A DNA stretch of 64,000 bases from Flavobacterium daejeonense DSM 17708. GTDB taxonomy: Bacteria; Bacteroidota; Bacteroidia; Flavobacteriales; Flavobacteriaceae. Of this stretch, positions 1-8,587 are shown one piece after another. The position numbers were made by a program, and so were the translations under genes. Under the pieces are notes generated by a model. That model made no database searches and was not told where the DNA came from. It saw only the letters and a program-made list of their open reading frames with translations. Each line of letters begins with the position of its first letter. The first letter of the stretch is position 1. The stretch lies in NCBI RefSeq assembly GCF_000425425.1, contig NZ_AUDK01000012.1, forward strand, positions 1 to 64,000, written 5' to 3'.

Positions 1-1526
1 GCTTTCGCTTTGTTTTCAGCGTCCAGTTTGGCTTTCGCCAAAGCGTCTACTTTTGCTTTTTGTACGGCCAATGCATCAATTTTTGCTTTATTTTCAGCTT
101 CTGATTTTGTTTTTGCTAAGGCTTCGTTTTTGGTTTTTTCTTCGGCGTTTAGTTTTGCCCGGATTATAGAATCTATTCTGGCTCTGTTTTCGGCGGCTTT
201 TTTTGCTCTGGCTAAGGCGTAAGCTTTGGCTTTTTCTTCAGCGGCTTGACGGGCTTTGGCTAAGGCCTCCGCTTTGGCTTTGGCTTCTGCTGTTTGTTTC
301 GATTTGATTAAGGCGTCAGTTTTTGCTTTTGCATCAGCGGCTTTTTTAGCTTCTGTTAAGGCAACTGATTGTGCTCTTGCATCCGCGATGCGTTTGGCCT
401 GCGCAATAGAATCGGCTTTTGCTTTTTGTTTTGCTTCAGCGAGTTGTTGCTGTCTTTTTTCTTGCTGTTCTAATCTTAAAGCTTCTTTAAGTTCTCTTAG
501 TCTTTGCGCGTCTTTTGGAGATAGAAGCGGAGAATCTTTTTGCTTCGCAGCAACATATTTTTTCTTTTGTGCTGGCGGGATAATCGAACCCTGTTCGTCT
601 TCGTCGTTGTAATAAAATGTCTTTTTGTTGAATTTGTAAGCAAAAACAATTTCGTGGGAAGCACCAAAATTGGATAAATTTCCGGTGCCTTTTTCGAAAT
701 TGTATTCAACAGAAATCTTTGGTGAGATGTTTACTCCAAGACCGGCACTCATTCCGTAAACGGAATTGTAACCTGCCTGAGCCCAAATTCCGCTTGGAAC
801 AGCAAATAAGACTAAGCCGGAAACTTCTGTTTTGTCTTTTTTCAAATCGGTTTTAATTAATGCCGAAAATTTACTTTTGTCAAAAAAACCATAGGTGTCA
901 AGATAACCGGTGTGCATAATGTGAGCTTCAATGCTTCTTTCGGGATCATCCTGAACAATTTTTGAAGTTTTAAGGTTGTACAAAACCAAGTTGTTTACCG
1001 AAACCCCAAAATCCAGAAAAGCCGTTCCGTAGTTAACACCCGGATTGATGGTAATGAGGGAATTGTTAGGAATATTATTCAGTGAAGGATCATCGTAATT
1101 TGTAATCACTCGGCCTTTGTTGATGCCGCTTTTGTAAAAACCAAGATTTAATCCAAAGGTTAAATTATTGTCTTCCTGAAGCATGACGTTGTGTGCAAAA
1201 TTGACGACTCCTCCAAAAGTGGAAAGGACACCGTAATTTTGTTGGAATAATCCAATGGCTGCTCCCTGATTTTCGGTTATCCTGCCGGAATAACCAAATA
1301 AATAAGTTTGTGGAGCATCATCAAATTGAACCCATTGTTTTTTGGTATAAAAACTAATATAAGAGCTTTGTTCGCGAACAAAACTAAAAGCAGGATTAAT
1401 TAAATATCTGTTGAATTTTAAAGAATTTCTTATAGGAATACGGTACGAAACAACGCCGTCTTCCTGCGCCTGTAGCTGCTGGAGAACACAAAGAAATAAA
1501 CTTAAAATTATAACAACATTCCTCAT
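1..1526 (-). CDS. PorP/SprF-like outer-membrane protein with Ala/Lys-rich repeat tail (partial)
   Basis: Reading from the ATG at 1526 leftward gives an open frame to the window edge, so the C-terminus is missing. The N-terminus is a signal peptide ending in a Leu-Gln-Ala-Gln-type cleavage site. Residues about 20-310 read as a PorP/SprF family beta-barrel: an opening with 'FNRYLINPAF', many short glycine/aromatic beta strands, and a late 'VEYNFEKGTGNLSNFGASHEIVFAYKF'-like strand region. PorP/SprF proteins are Bacteroidota outer-membrane partners of type IX secretion substrates. From about residue 325 the protein changes to an Ala/Lys/Glu-rich, probably coiled-coil tail made of 16-residue repeats, which is unusual because family members normally stop near 300-350 residues. 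The start codon lies one base after the stop of the upstream gene, so the two are translationally coupled. Family assignment is by pattern recognition and was not searched. Confidence 0.75.
   Translation of the reverse strand, partial: MRNVVIILSLFLCVLQQLQAQEDGVVSYRIPIRNSLKFNRYLINPAFSFVREQSSYISFYTKKQWVQFDDAPQTYLFGYSGRITENQGAAIGLFQQNYGVLSTFGGVVNFAHNVMLQEDNNLTFGLNLGFYKSGINKGRVITNYDDPSLNNIPNNSLITINPGVNYGTAFLDFGVSVNNLVLYNLKTSKIVQDDPERSIEAHIMHTGYLDTYGFFDKSKFSALIKTDLKKDKTEVSGLVLFAVPSGIWAQAGYNSVYGMSAGLGVNISPKISVEYNFEKGTGNLSNFGASHEIVFAYKFNKKTFYYNDEDEQGSIIPPAQKKKYVAAKQKDSPLLSPKDAQRLRELKEALRLEQQEKRQQQLAEAKQKAKADSIAQAKRIADARAQSVALTEAKKAADAKAKTDALIKSKQTAEAKAKAEALAKARQAAEEKAKAYALARAKKAAENRARIDSIIRAKLNAEEKTKNEALAKTKSEAENKAKIDALAVQKAKVDALAKAKLDAENKAK
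87..434. repeat. 48-bp tandem repeat inside the PorP-like gene
   Basis: A recurring ttcagc/ttcggc/atcagc block falls at about 93, 141, 189, 237, 285, 333 and 381, which is a spacing of exactly 48 bases. It encodes degenerate 16-residue units of the type AEeKAKadALAKAK on the minus strand. The flanking units at about 15-90 and 430-450 are out of register by insertions of 30 and 6 bases. Units differ in many positions, so the array looks old or diversified. Confidence 0.8.
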
Positions 1527-1527
1527 T

Positions 1528-2964
1528 TTATTTCACTAGTGTTATAGACCCCTTTTTGGTTTTTTGATCTTTTGTGGTAATGATATAGTAATACACCGGA
1601 TTTACATTTTTGAAAGTAGTGCTGGTTTCCGGCCAGTTATTTTGATAATTATTGGTTTTCAGTACAATTTCTCCCGTAGCGTTCATCAATATAACTTCGG
1701 TATCGGTTCCGCTGGTATATTCCTGAGGAATAATCCAGGTATCGTTGAATCCGTCGTTATTGGGACTCACTAAATTGGGAATTTTTTCTGCATTAGAATC
1801 TACTGAAGAAATGATTCTGAAGGTCAGTTCCTGAGATAAGACGCATCCGGAAGTTTGGGTAATTGTCACTTTGTAATTTCCTAATGTGCTTGCCTGATAA
1901 GAAGCTGCGGTTGCATCAGGAATAAGAGTTTCGTTTAAAAACCACTTGTATTCCGGATTGATAGCATTTGTGGTAACAGCTGCTGACAGTGTTTCACCCG
2001 AATTAATAAAATTTGTTTCCGGAACATCGATGCTGCTTGTAAACTGATACGATTGTAAATTAATGGCAGCTGTTGCGGTACATCCTCCAAAATTTACGGC
2101 AACGGAATATTGTCCCGCCTGAGTTGCGGTGTAGGTTTGATTGGTTGCTCCTGAAATTGCTTTACTGTCTTTGTACCACTGGTAGCTGTTTCCGGAAACC
2201 GTACTCAGGGTGGTAGTGCCATCATTAGAACAAAACGGATTGCCCTGACTGGAACTGATGGTAGTGCTGTTTCCCGAAGCCGATTCGCTTACGGTTACTT
2301 TATTAGAATAAGAATCTGAAGTACAGGAGCCATAATTGGTTTTTACATAATACACTCCGGGTTGGGTTACTGTTAAATTGTTTCCCGTTGCAATGGGAGT
2401 TGTGCCGGGTTCTTTGTACCAGTTAAATGTTAGTGATGGGTATTTTAACGGCGAATCATTATTGCCGGTTCCGGGATTATCGATGTTTAAAATATAGCTT
2501 GCCCCCGGGCAATAAGAGGCAGTGGAAACTAAATTGTTAATTGAAAACGGGCTGTCCTGAATTTTGTAATAAGCAGGAAATGCGACTGAATTTGAACTGC
2601 TTGTGGCTGGATTGGTGCTTTTTATTCTCAATTTATAATTTTCTCCGCCCGTATTTGTGGGAATCGAAAAGGCTACGTTCGCAGGAGAAACAGTAATTGC
2701 ACCCGGATTAGAAGTATAAAGTACGGTAGGATTGGCAAAAGTTCCGTTAGCATCCGAAAGTTCTACTCTAAATTGATTATTTGGTCCCAGTGTTGCGGGA
2801 TCGAATGTAAATTGTACTTCGAAAGTATTAAAAGTATTATTGGCACAAATTTGATTAAACTCAAAAGATGGATTTCCAATAACTAACTGAGCATAAATTT
2901 CTTTAGTTAAAGGGGAAAGAAAAAAAACGAGACATAGGAAATAGTTGTGTAGTTTTTTGCTCAT
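1528..2964 (-). CDS. Secreted Ig/PKD-like repeat protein with T9SS type B C-terminal sorting domain
   Basis: This 478-residue protein has a signal peptide (residues 1-25, ending YAQ) and several Ig/PKD-like beta-sandwich segments. The segments contain the phrases 'FNWYKEPGTTP', 'YQWYKDSKAIS' and 'YKWFLNETLIP', each followed by a 'G.Y.V' strand, which is typical of surface proteins of this phylum. The last 85 residues ('PNLVSPNNDGFNDTW', then 'VYYYIITT' and a terminal KGSITLVK) match the gliding-motility-associated type B C-terminal domain that directs export through the type IX system. It sits directly upstream of a PorP/SprF-like gene, the usual arrangement for type B substrates and their outer-membrane partner. 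The ligand or surface role is unknown. Confidence 0.85.
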   Translation of the reverse strand: MSKKLHNYFLCLVFFLSPLTKEIYAQLVIGNPSFEFNQICANNTFNTFEVQFTFDPATLGPNNQFRVELSDANGTFANPTVLYTSNPGAITVSPANVAFSIPTNTGGENYKLRIKSTNPATSSSNSVAFPAYYKIQDSPFSINNLVSTASYCPGASYILNIDNPGTGNNDSPLKYPSLTFNWYKEPGTTPIATGNNLTVTQPGVYYVKTNYGSCTSDSYSNKVTVSESASGNSTTISSSQGNPFCSNDGTTTLSTVSGNSYQWYKDSKAISGATNQTYTATQAGQYSVAVNFGGCTATAAINLQSYQFTSSIDVPETNFINSGETLSAAVTTNAINPEYKWFLNETLIPDATAASYQASTLGNYKVTITQTSGCVLSQELTFRIISSVDSNAEKIPNLVSPNNDGFNDTWIIPQEYTSGTDTEVILMNATGEIVLKTNNYQNNWPETSTTFKNVNPVYYYIITTKDQKTKKGSITLVK

Positions 2965-3035
2965 TATCTTCGGCGGTTTAATTATTTGTCCTTCGCATTT
3001 CGGATTTAATTAATTGATTTTGAATTGGTTTTAAG

Positions 3036-4322
3036 TTATTCGTTAGAAACAGTAATCTTTCCTATTCGCAATCTGTAATCGGGTTTTTTATCATCTGAAG
3101 TGTTTATGAAAGTTTCAACATTGTCGCTTTTAGCATAAACATTGGAGAAGGCGGCATTACCATACCAGTCTTCTAAATCTTCGTTGTTTTGATTAAATTC
3201 GGTAAAAATATTGCCGTTGCAGGAGTTGAAATACATGTCTTCAAAGCTTAATTTTCGCAGGTTTTCATCGTTAATTTCAATTTTGTTGCTTAGTAATACG
3301 GCCGGATTAAATCCGGAAACAACGGTTCTTTTAAAGTTTATTTCAGCATTTTCGGCAATGTAAATCGCTTCTTTGATAAGGCCGGACTGAATGTCGGCAT
3401 TGATGTTTTCGCTGTCGTTAACCAGTGTCATATTAGTAGCGGTCACAAAGGTTTGTTTTTTAGAAAAATCAACTTCTTCTTTTTTGTCATACGAAGCTAC
3501 ATTCATACATCTTGAACCTAAACTGCTGGTTAAAAAGGAAGAACGAACCGCCAGTGAATTGTTTATTTTGCATTGAGCACCATAGTTGAATTTATAATCG
3601 TCCCGACTGCATTTGTACGAAACCATTTTGTTCATGTTAAGATTACCGCCGTATATTTCAAAAGAATCTCCTGCGGCATAGCTTACCATAATGTTTTCTA
3701 ATACGGTTTTGTTTCCTACTCCGGCTAATAGTAATCCGTTGAAGTTTTCTTCACCTCTTATTTTTTTTCCGGCAAATTCAATACGTACATATCTCAAAAT
3801 CCCGGAATTGCTTTCAGAGTTTTCACCTCCATAAGTTGTTAAAGAAGTATCCAAACCCAGATTTATCGAAGAGGAATTTCCGAATTTGTTAATTGGAGCG
3901 TCTCCTAAAACGATAATTCCTCCCCAGTCGCCGGCTTTTTTTAAACCCTTATTTGAGGTAAAAATAATTGGATCTGTTTCGAGTCCGTCGGCAATTATTG
4001 TAGCTCCTTTGGTGATAATCAAAGCGGCATTTGTTGCATAATCACCAATGATTGTTGTTCCGGGTTCGATGGTTAAAACAGCGTTATTGGTAATATATAC
4101 ATTTCCCTGTAAGATGTATTTGTTTTTCTTGTATAATTTGGTATTAACCGCAATATTGCCTGCTAATATTTGGTCGGCTTCACCATAATCGACTTTGTTT
4201 GGTCTAAACTCGGTCCAATTATTTAACCAATTGTTCGAACCAGTGATTCCTTTTTCCTGTTGAGCCTGAGCGCCAACAACGACCAAAAGGAAAATGCTTA
4301 AGATTTGGGATATGCTTTTCAT
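3036..4322 (-). CDS. Predicted secreted beta-helix protein, function unknown
   Basis: The protein has 428 residues with a cleavable signal peptide (about residues 1-20, ending AQAQ). Residues about 65-300 contain the segment 'NAVLTIEPGTTIIGDYA', then 'GDWGGIIVLGDAPIN' and repeated short Asn/Ser-rich strands. This is the pattern of a parallel beta-helix secreted protein common in Bacteroidota and often found beside type IX secretion genes. There is no clear sorting domain at the C-terminus and no recognisable catalytic motif. It is separated by 71 bases from the type B CTD gene on the same strand, so the three minus-strand genes may be co-transcribed. The exact family was not determined. Confidence 0.6.
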   Translation of the reverse strand: MKSISQILSIFLLVVVGAQAQQEKGITGSNNWLNNWTEFRPNKVDYGEADQILAGNIAVNTKLYKKNKYILQGNVYITNNAVLTIEPGTTIIGDYATNAALIITKGATIIADGLETDPIIFTSNKGLKKAGDWGGIIVLGDAPINKFGNSSSINLGLDTSLTTYGGENSESNSGILRYVRIEFAGKKIRGEENFNGLLLAGVGNKTVLENIMVSYAAGDSFEIYGGNLNMNKMVSYKCSRDDYKFNYGAQCKINNSLAVRSSFLTSSLGSRCMNVASYDKKEEVDFSKKQTFVTATNMTLVNDSENINADIQSGLIKEAIYIAENAEINFKRTVVSGFNPAVLLSNKIEINDENLRKLSFEDMYFNSCNGNIFTEFNQNNEDLEDWYGNAAFSNVYAKSDNVETFINTSDDKKPDYRLRIGKITVSNE

Positions 4323-4456
4323 AGGTTGCTAAAGTTTAATGGTTAATGTTAATTGTTTGGTTCTTAGTTATAAAATTAAGAATGCACCGGGTATGTATTG
4401 AATTGGTCGAATGAGTTATAATGCGCCTTTTTTTGTTTTGGCTAAAGGTTTAGCAC

Positions 4457-4900
4457 TTATATTTCATTAAATTCATGCAAAGCTTTCAGTGTGTTCTCAT
4501 AGAATAAAATGGCTGCAATTAAATTTTTAGTGTCCGAATAAGGCATCATTCTTTTTTGAAATTCAGTTGTTACATTTAGAAAATCAGCTGTGCTTTCTTC
4601 TTGTTCGGTTAATGATTTTTTGTTTTCGTTATTGTCCGGAATTCCTAAATCGGTCAAAGTAACGCCTGGTTTAGTAGCCAAAGCAATATAAGGCAGTGTT
4701 TTTACCAAAACAGTGATGCGTTCCGTATATAAATCCAATAGTTCTCCTTTTTTCATTTCCTGAAGCTCTTTCAGGTTGTGGTATTTTTTAATCGTGGCGC
4801 TAGTGCTAATGATGCTTTTGGATGCTTTTTTATCCTGAGCAGATGCCAGATTTATAGTTGTTAAAAAAAGAAAGCTTAGGAAAATAATTTTACTTTTCAT
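4457..4900 (-). CDS. Small secreted protein of unknown function
   Basis: This 147-residue protein has a signal peptide (residues 1-22, ending ASAQ) followed by a mostly helical, charged mature region. I recognise no family. A good promoter (CAA at 4960-4962 and CAAAAATA at 4933-4940, read on the minus strand as TTG-N20-TATTTTTG) lies 33-62 bases upstream of the start, so it probably has its own transcript. It is the farthest upstream of the four co-directional minus-strand envelope genes. Confidence 0.6.
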   Translation of the reverse strand: MKSKIIFLSFLFLTTINLASAQDKKASKSIISTSATIKKYHNLKELQEMKKGELLDLYTERITVLVKTLPYIALATKPGVTLTDLGIPDNNENKKSLTEQEESTADFLNVTTEFQKRMMPYSDTKNLIAAILFYENTLKALHEFNEI

Positions 4901-4932
4901 GAAATGAGAATTATAAATTAATATTATTCAAA

Positions 4933-4962
4933 CAAAAATAGATAATTAATCCCTATTAACAA
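4933..4962 (-). promoter_or_regulatory. Predicted promoter for the small secreted protein gene
   Basis: On the minus strand the site reads TTG, a spacer of 19-20 bases, then TATTTTTG. This fits the Bacteroidota consensus TTG-N19-TAnnTTTG. The predicted transcript would have a leader of about 28 bases before the ATG at 4900. Confidence 0.5.
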
Positions 4963-5308
4963 CTTTCTTGGAGCTTTTTTCTTTGTAAAAAGATTACAAA
5001 ATTTTAAAAAAAATGCATTTTGTCCGATAAATTTGTATTTTAAACGATGTTTTTGTGGTTTTTGAAAATCCTAAAAGCCTTAAACAACGGAGCTTTTGTT
5101 TATAAGATGTTGAAAAAAAATAAATTAGAGTGATTTTTGGAATTATTTTTTTGTTTATCAAATAATTACTTACAATTTGTTTTTTCGGATAGAGATTTTT
5201 GAAAAAAATATTGAAAAATAAAGGGTTTTAAAGCTTTTTTTCGGGTAAATAAATTAGTGTTTTGGTGGTGAAAACACATTTGAAAAAGAAGAAATTGGAC
5301 GGAAAAAA
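4963..5308. other. AT-rich intergenic stretch without a gene
   Basis: Together with the promoter to its left, this is the 408-base gap between the small secreted protein gene and the end of the AraC gene. It is strongly A/T-rich with poly-T and poly-A runs and no convincing reading frame. I see no clear terminator hairpin. Confidence 0.5.
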
Positions 5309-6187
5309 TTATTTAACCTGATTGTTTTGACTACGATATTCTCCCGGCGTCAAACTAACGATTTGTTTGAAGATTTTCGAAAAATGAGGTAAATTAGAGA
5401 AACCGGTATCTAAGGCAATTTCTAAAAAAGTCTTGTTAGTAGTTGTAATAAGATATTGTGCTCGTTCTATCTTTTTTTCGTGAATGTAATTTAAGGGTCT
5501 TTGTCCGGTATGTATTAGGAATTGTTTTGAGAAATAATCCTGATTTTGATTGACTCTTTGGGCTAATTCAGCAATAGTTAAATTTTTGTCCAAATGAAGC
5601 TGGATGTAGCTCATTGTGCCTAAAATTTTTGAAGGAGTGCTTTGAGGAGTGCTTGGTTTGAAATTTTTAGTACTCAAAAATTTGGAAATTAACAGGAGCA
5701 GTGTCCCCTGATTTTCAAATTTCAAGTGTAGTTTGAGTTCTTTGTTAAGTGCTTGATATTCCTTGTAATAAGCTTCTTTTTCATAAACTTTAGGATTGTC
5801 AGAACGATTAATTCCTCTGCCGGGATTGTTTTGAAGCATTTGTTTGATAAGAGTGATGTCGGTTTCAGTGGCGGGTAATTTCATCACATTTCTATTTTGA
5901 TTAAACAGTGAAATTCCATCGGGAGATTCTTCAAAAAACTGGATGAAATATTGGCTTAGGTATTTTTCACAGTTTAAATTACAAATGGTAAAACTTGGTA
6001 TAAGATATAGAAATCCGGGTTCTAAAAGCAATTTTCCTGAATTATCCGAAATAGAACCCATGCCTTCATCTATGTAATAAAGTCGGTAATACGGACTAAT
6101 TACATTGTTGAAATTCCATTTTTGATTCAGTTTTACATAATCAATGTGTAGCAGTGAAAAATAATATTTAAAAATGTTTTTGGACAT
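5309..6187 (-). CDS. AraC-family transcriptional regulator
   Basis: The protein has 292 residues. Residues 1-160 look like a cupin-type ligand-sensing domain ('YRLYYIDEGMGSISDNSGKL' style). Residues about 185-288 are the AraC double helix-turn-helix domain: 'LTIAELAQRVNQNQDYFSKQF' is the first HTH, followed by the signature 'FLEIALDTGFSNLPHFSKIFK' and 'TPGEYR'. It is divergent from the GH29 fucosidase and mutarotase genes, 275 bases away, so it probably senses a sugar (perhaps L-fucose) and controls them. The effector is inferred from context only. Confidence 0.9.
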   Translation of the reverse strand: MSKNIFKYYFSLLHIDYVKLNQKWNFNNVISPYYRLYYIDEGMGSISDNSGKLLLEPGFLYLIPSFTICNLNCEKYLSQYFIQFFEESPDGISLFNQNRNVMKLPATETDITLIKQMLQNNPGRGINRSDNPKVYEKEAYYKEYQALNKELKLHLKFENQGTLLLLISKFLSTKNFKPSTPQSTPSKILGTMSYIQLHLDKNLTIAELAQRVNQNQDYFSKQFLIHTGQRPLNYIHEKKIERAQYLITTTNKTFLEIALDTGFSNLPHFSKIFKQIVSLTPGEYRSQNNQVK

Positions 6188-6462
6188 AAAGTGTTTTTTG
6201 GTAAAAAAAGTCGGTTTTGTATAATAAATAATCGGTTTTAGGTAAAAATAGAAGTTGAAGCCTTGTTTATATTTGTGATTATATCCTTTTATTAAGAATC
6301 AAAAATAATGAATAATATATTTTTAATCTTAAATATTTGTTTAAAATATAAAATGAATTTGTTTTTGAGTAATTGATGTTCAATTTGATAAAATGAATTT
6401 GTTGAAATAATTAAAAATATAAAGTCGGAAATAAATAAATGACTTTTTCAAAATAAATACAA

Positions 6463-8106
6463 ATGAACAGAAGAAATGCTTTGAAATTAGGTGCATCGGC
6501 ACTGGCGGGACTTTATTTATCTCCTCTATTAGGACAATCCTCAATTTTGAATGCTGCTAAAATTGACGGTCCATTCCAGCCTGCCTGGGATTCCTTAGGG
6601 AAATATCAGGTGCCGGATTGGTTTCGGGATGCTAAATTTGGTATGTGGGCGCATTGGGGACCTCAGTGTGAACCCGAAGCAGGCGATTGGTATGGTCGGG
6701 GAATGTATGAAGAAGGCTCTCGCCAATATAAATTTCATGTTGAAAAATATGGACATCCTTCAAAATTTGGTTTTAAAGATGTAATTAATATTTGGAAAGC
6801 CGATAATTGGAATCCGGAGGAATTGGTGAATTTGTACAAAGATTCCGGAGCCAAATATTTTATGGCTATGGCTAATCATCATGATAATTTGGATTTGTAT
6901 GATAGTAAATACCAGCCACAATGGAATTCGACCAAAGTGGGACCTAAAAAAGATATTATTGCCGGATGGGAAAAGGCTGCCCGAAAAGCAGGATTGCCTT
7001 TTGCGGTAAGTGTTCACGCGGCTCATGCCTGGAATTGGTTTGATACTTCTCAGGGTGCCGATAAAAACGGTTTGTTAGCAGGAGTGCCTTACGATGGAAA
7101 ATTAACTAAAGCGGATGGAAAAGGAACCTGGTGGGAAGGTTTGGATCCTCAGGATTTGTATGCGCAAAATCATGAATTAAGCGCTAAACCATCAGGGAAT
7201 TCGTCTGTACACAGTCAGTGGGATTGGGGAGATGGAGCTTCAGTCCCTAACTCGGCTTATTGCGAAAAATTTCACGATCGTACCATTGATTTGATTGACA
7301 AATACAATCCGGATATGGTTTATTTTGATGATACCGCATTGCCGTTATGGCCAGTGAGCGATGCTGGTTTGCGTATTGCGGCACATTTGTACAACAAAAG
7401 TTTGCAGAAAAATAAAACCGTTCAGGCGGTAATTACCGGTAAAATTTTAACCGAACAGCAGCGCAAAGCTATCGTTTGGGATATTGAAAAAGGGCAAAGT
7501 AATAACATCGAACCTTTGCCTTGGCAAACCGATACCTGTATCGGGAACTGGCATTACGATAGAAGACTCTATGATGAAAAGCGCTATAAATCGGCAAAAA
7601 CGGTTATTCATACGTTGGTAGATGTGGTGAGTAAAAACGGAAATTTGATGTTAAATATTCCGGTGCGTGGCGATGGAAGTATTGACGAATTAGAACATGA
7701 AATTGTTAAAGAAATTGGTGTTTGGATGAAATTGAACAGCAAAAGTATTTATGGTACACGTCCCTGGAAAATATTTGGCGAAGGTCCGCAACAGGCAAGT
7801 GCAGGAGCTTTGTCTGCTCAGGGTTTTAATGAAGGAAAAGGAAAGCCTTATACTTCTGAGGATTTCCGTTTTGCACAAAAAGATAAAAAACTGTATGCTA
7901 CGGTGATGGCCTGGCCGGAAAATGGGATGGCGGTAATAAAAAGTTTGGCAAAATCTAATTCGTATCATACAGAGAAAATTAAACAAATAAAATTAGTGAG
8001 CACCGGAGAAAAGTTGAAGTTTAAACAAACCGAACAAGGGCTTGAAGTGTATTTCCCGAGTCAAAAACCGGAGGCTTCGTATGCTAATGCGTTGGAAATT
8101 GTTTAA
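6463..8106 (+). CDS. GH29 alpha-L-fucosidase, Tat-exported
   Basis: This 547-residue protein starts with a twin-arginine-type signal (MNRRNALKLGASALAG) ending near residue 25, so export by Tat is likely. The mature part is a GH29 TIM barrel: 'WFRDAKFGMWAHWGPQ', 'GAKYFMAMANHHDNLDLY', and 'PDMVYFDDT' around residues 284-291, where the first Asp after Phe is the expected nucleophile of the family. The C-terminal part (about 430-547) is a beta-sandwich. Retaining release of L-fucose from glycans, probably in the periplasm, is the expected reaction. The RhaM-like mutarotase gene follows after only 15 bases, which supports a deoxy-sugar product. The exact linkage preference cannot be read from the sequence. 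Confidence 0.9.
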   Translation: MNRRNALKLGASALAGLYLSPLLGQSSILNAAKIDGPFQPAWDSLGKYQVPDWFRDAKFGMWAHWGPQCEPEAGDWYGRGMYEEGSRQYKFHVEKYGHPSKFGFKDVINIWKADNWNPEELVNLYKDSGAKYFMAMANHHDNLDLYDSKYQPQWNSTKVGPKKDIIAGWEKAARKAGLPFAVSVHAAHAWNWFDTSQGADKNGLLAGVPYDGKLTKADGKGTWWEGLDPQDLYAQNHELSAKPSGNSSVHSQWDWGDGASVPNSAYCEKFHDRTIDLIDKYNPDMVYFDDTALPLWPVSDAGLRIAAHLYNKSLQKNKTVQAVITGKILTEQQRKAIVWDIEKGQSNNIEPLPWQTDTCIGNWHYDRRLYDEKRYKSAKTVIHTLVDVVSKNGNLMLNIPVRGDGSIDELEHEIVKEIGVWMKLNSKSIYGTRPWKIFGEGPQQASAGALSAQGFNEGKGKPYTSEDFRFAQKDKKLYATVMAWPENGMAVIKSLAKSNSYHTEKIKQIKLVSTGEKLKFKQTEQGLEVYFPSQKPEASYANALEIV

Positions 8107-8121
8107 AAAACCATGCTGTTT

Positions 8122-8472
8122 ATGAAAATTGAAAGATTATGCTTTGCCTGTGATTTAATTGATAATCCAAAGTTGATGGCTAAATATAAACGTTATCATT
8201 TAAAAGAAAATGCCTGGCCGGAAATTACTCAAAGTATCAGGGATTCCGGAATAGTCAATTTGGAAATATATTTATTAGCAAACCGCCTGTTTATGATTAT
8301 GGAAGTGAATGAAACTTTTAGTCCGGAACGCAAACAAGAGATGGATGCGGCTAATCCAAAAGTGCAGGAATGGGAAAAGTTGATGTGGCAATTTCAACAG
8401 GCGCCTCCGGGAGCAAAAGAAGGGGAGAAATGGTTGCCTATGGAAAAGATTTATAAATTGCCTGACAATTAA
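8122..8472 (+). CDS. RhaM-like (DUF718) mutarotase, probably acting on L-fucose or L-rhamnose
   Basis: The protein is about 116 residues from the ATG at 8122, and another in-frame ATG lies at 8113. The start at 8122 fits family members, which begin with a short strand 'M...CFACDL'. The family signature is present: 'YKRYHLKENAWPEI' keeps the Tyr-x3-His pair and the Trp-Pro-Glu motif of E. coli RhaM, and 'QEWEKLM' occupies the conserved Trp region. Family members interconvert anomers of L-rhamnose, and a subgroup is linked to L-fucose. Coupling to a fucosidase 15 bases upstream favours fucose. There is no signal peptide, so it is cytoplasmic, unlike the copy fused to the GH141-like enzyme at 20951-23464. 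Confidence 0.85.
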   Translation: MKIERLCFACDLIDNPKLMAKYKRYHLKENAWPEITQSIRDSGIVNLEIYLLANRLFMIMEVNETFSPERKQEMDAANPKVQEWEKLMWQFQQAPPGAKEGEKWLPMEKIYKLPDN

Positions 8473-8575
8473 ACAACCTGTCGCTGTTGTCATTCTATTG
8501 TTGTTTAGGTTTTAAATAAGCTTTTTGCGTCTTTAAACTTTACCATCTAAAATTTTAGACTTATCCATTTTCTGC

Positions 8576-8583
8576 TATCTTTG
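8576..8583 (+). promoter_or_regulatory. Minus-7 promoter box upstream of holB
   Basis: The sequence tatctttg is a perfect TAnnTTTG box only four bases before the holB ATG at 8588. Transcription would then start about at the start codon, giving a leaderless or nearly leaderless mRNA. No clear TTG minus-33 element is visible. Confidence 0.45.
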
Positions 8584-8587
8584 CTTC

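Noticed and set aside
87-434. CRISPR-like array
   Set aside because: The 48-base periodicity is a coding minisatellite with no spacers, and no cas genes are in the window.
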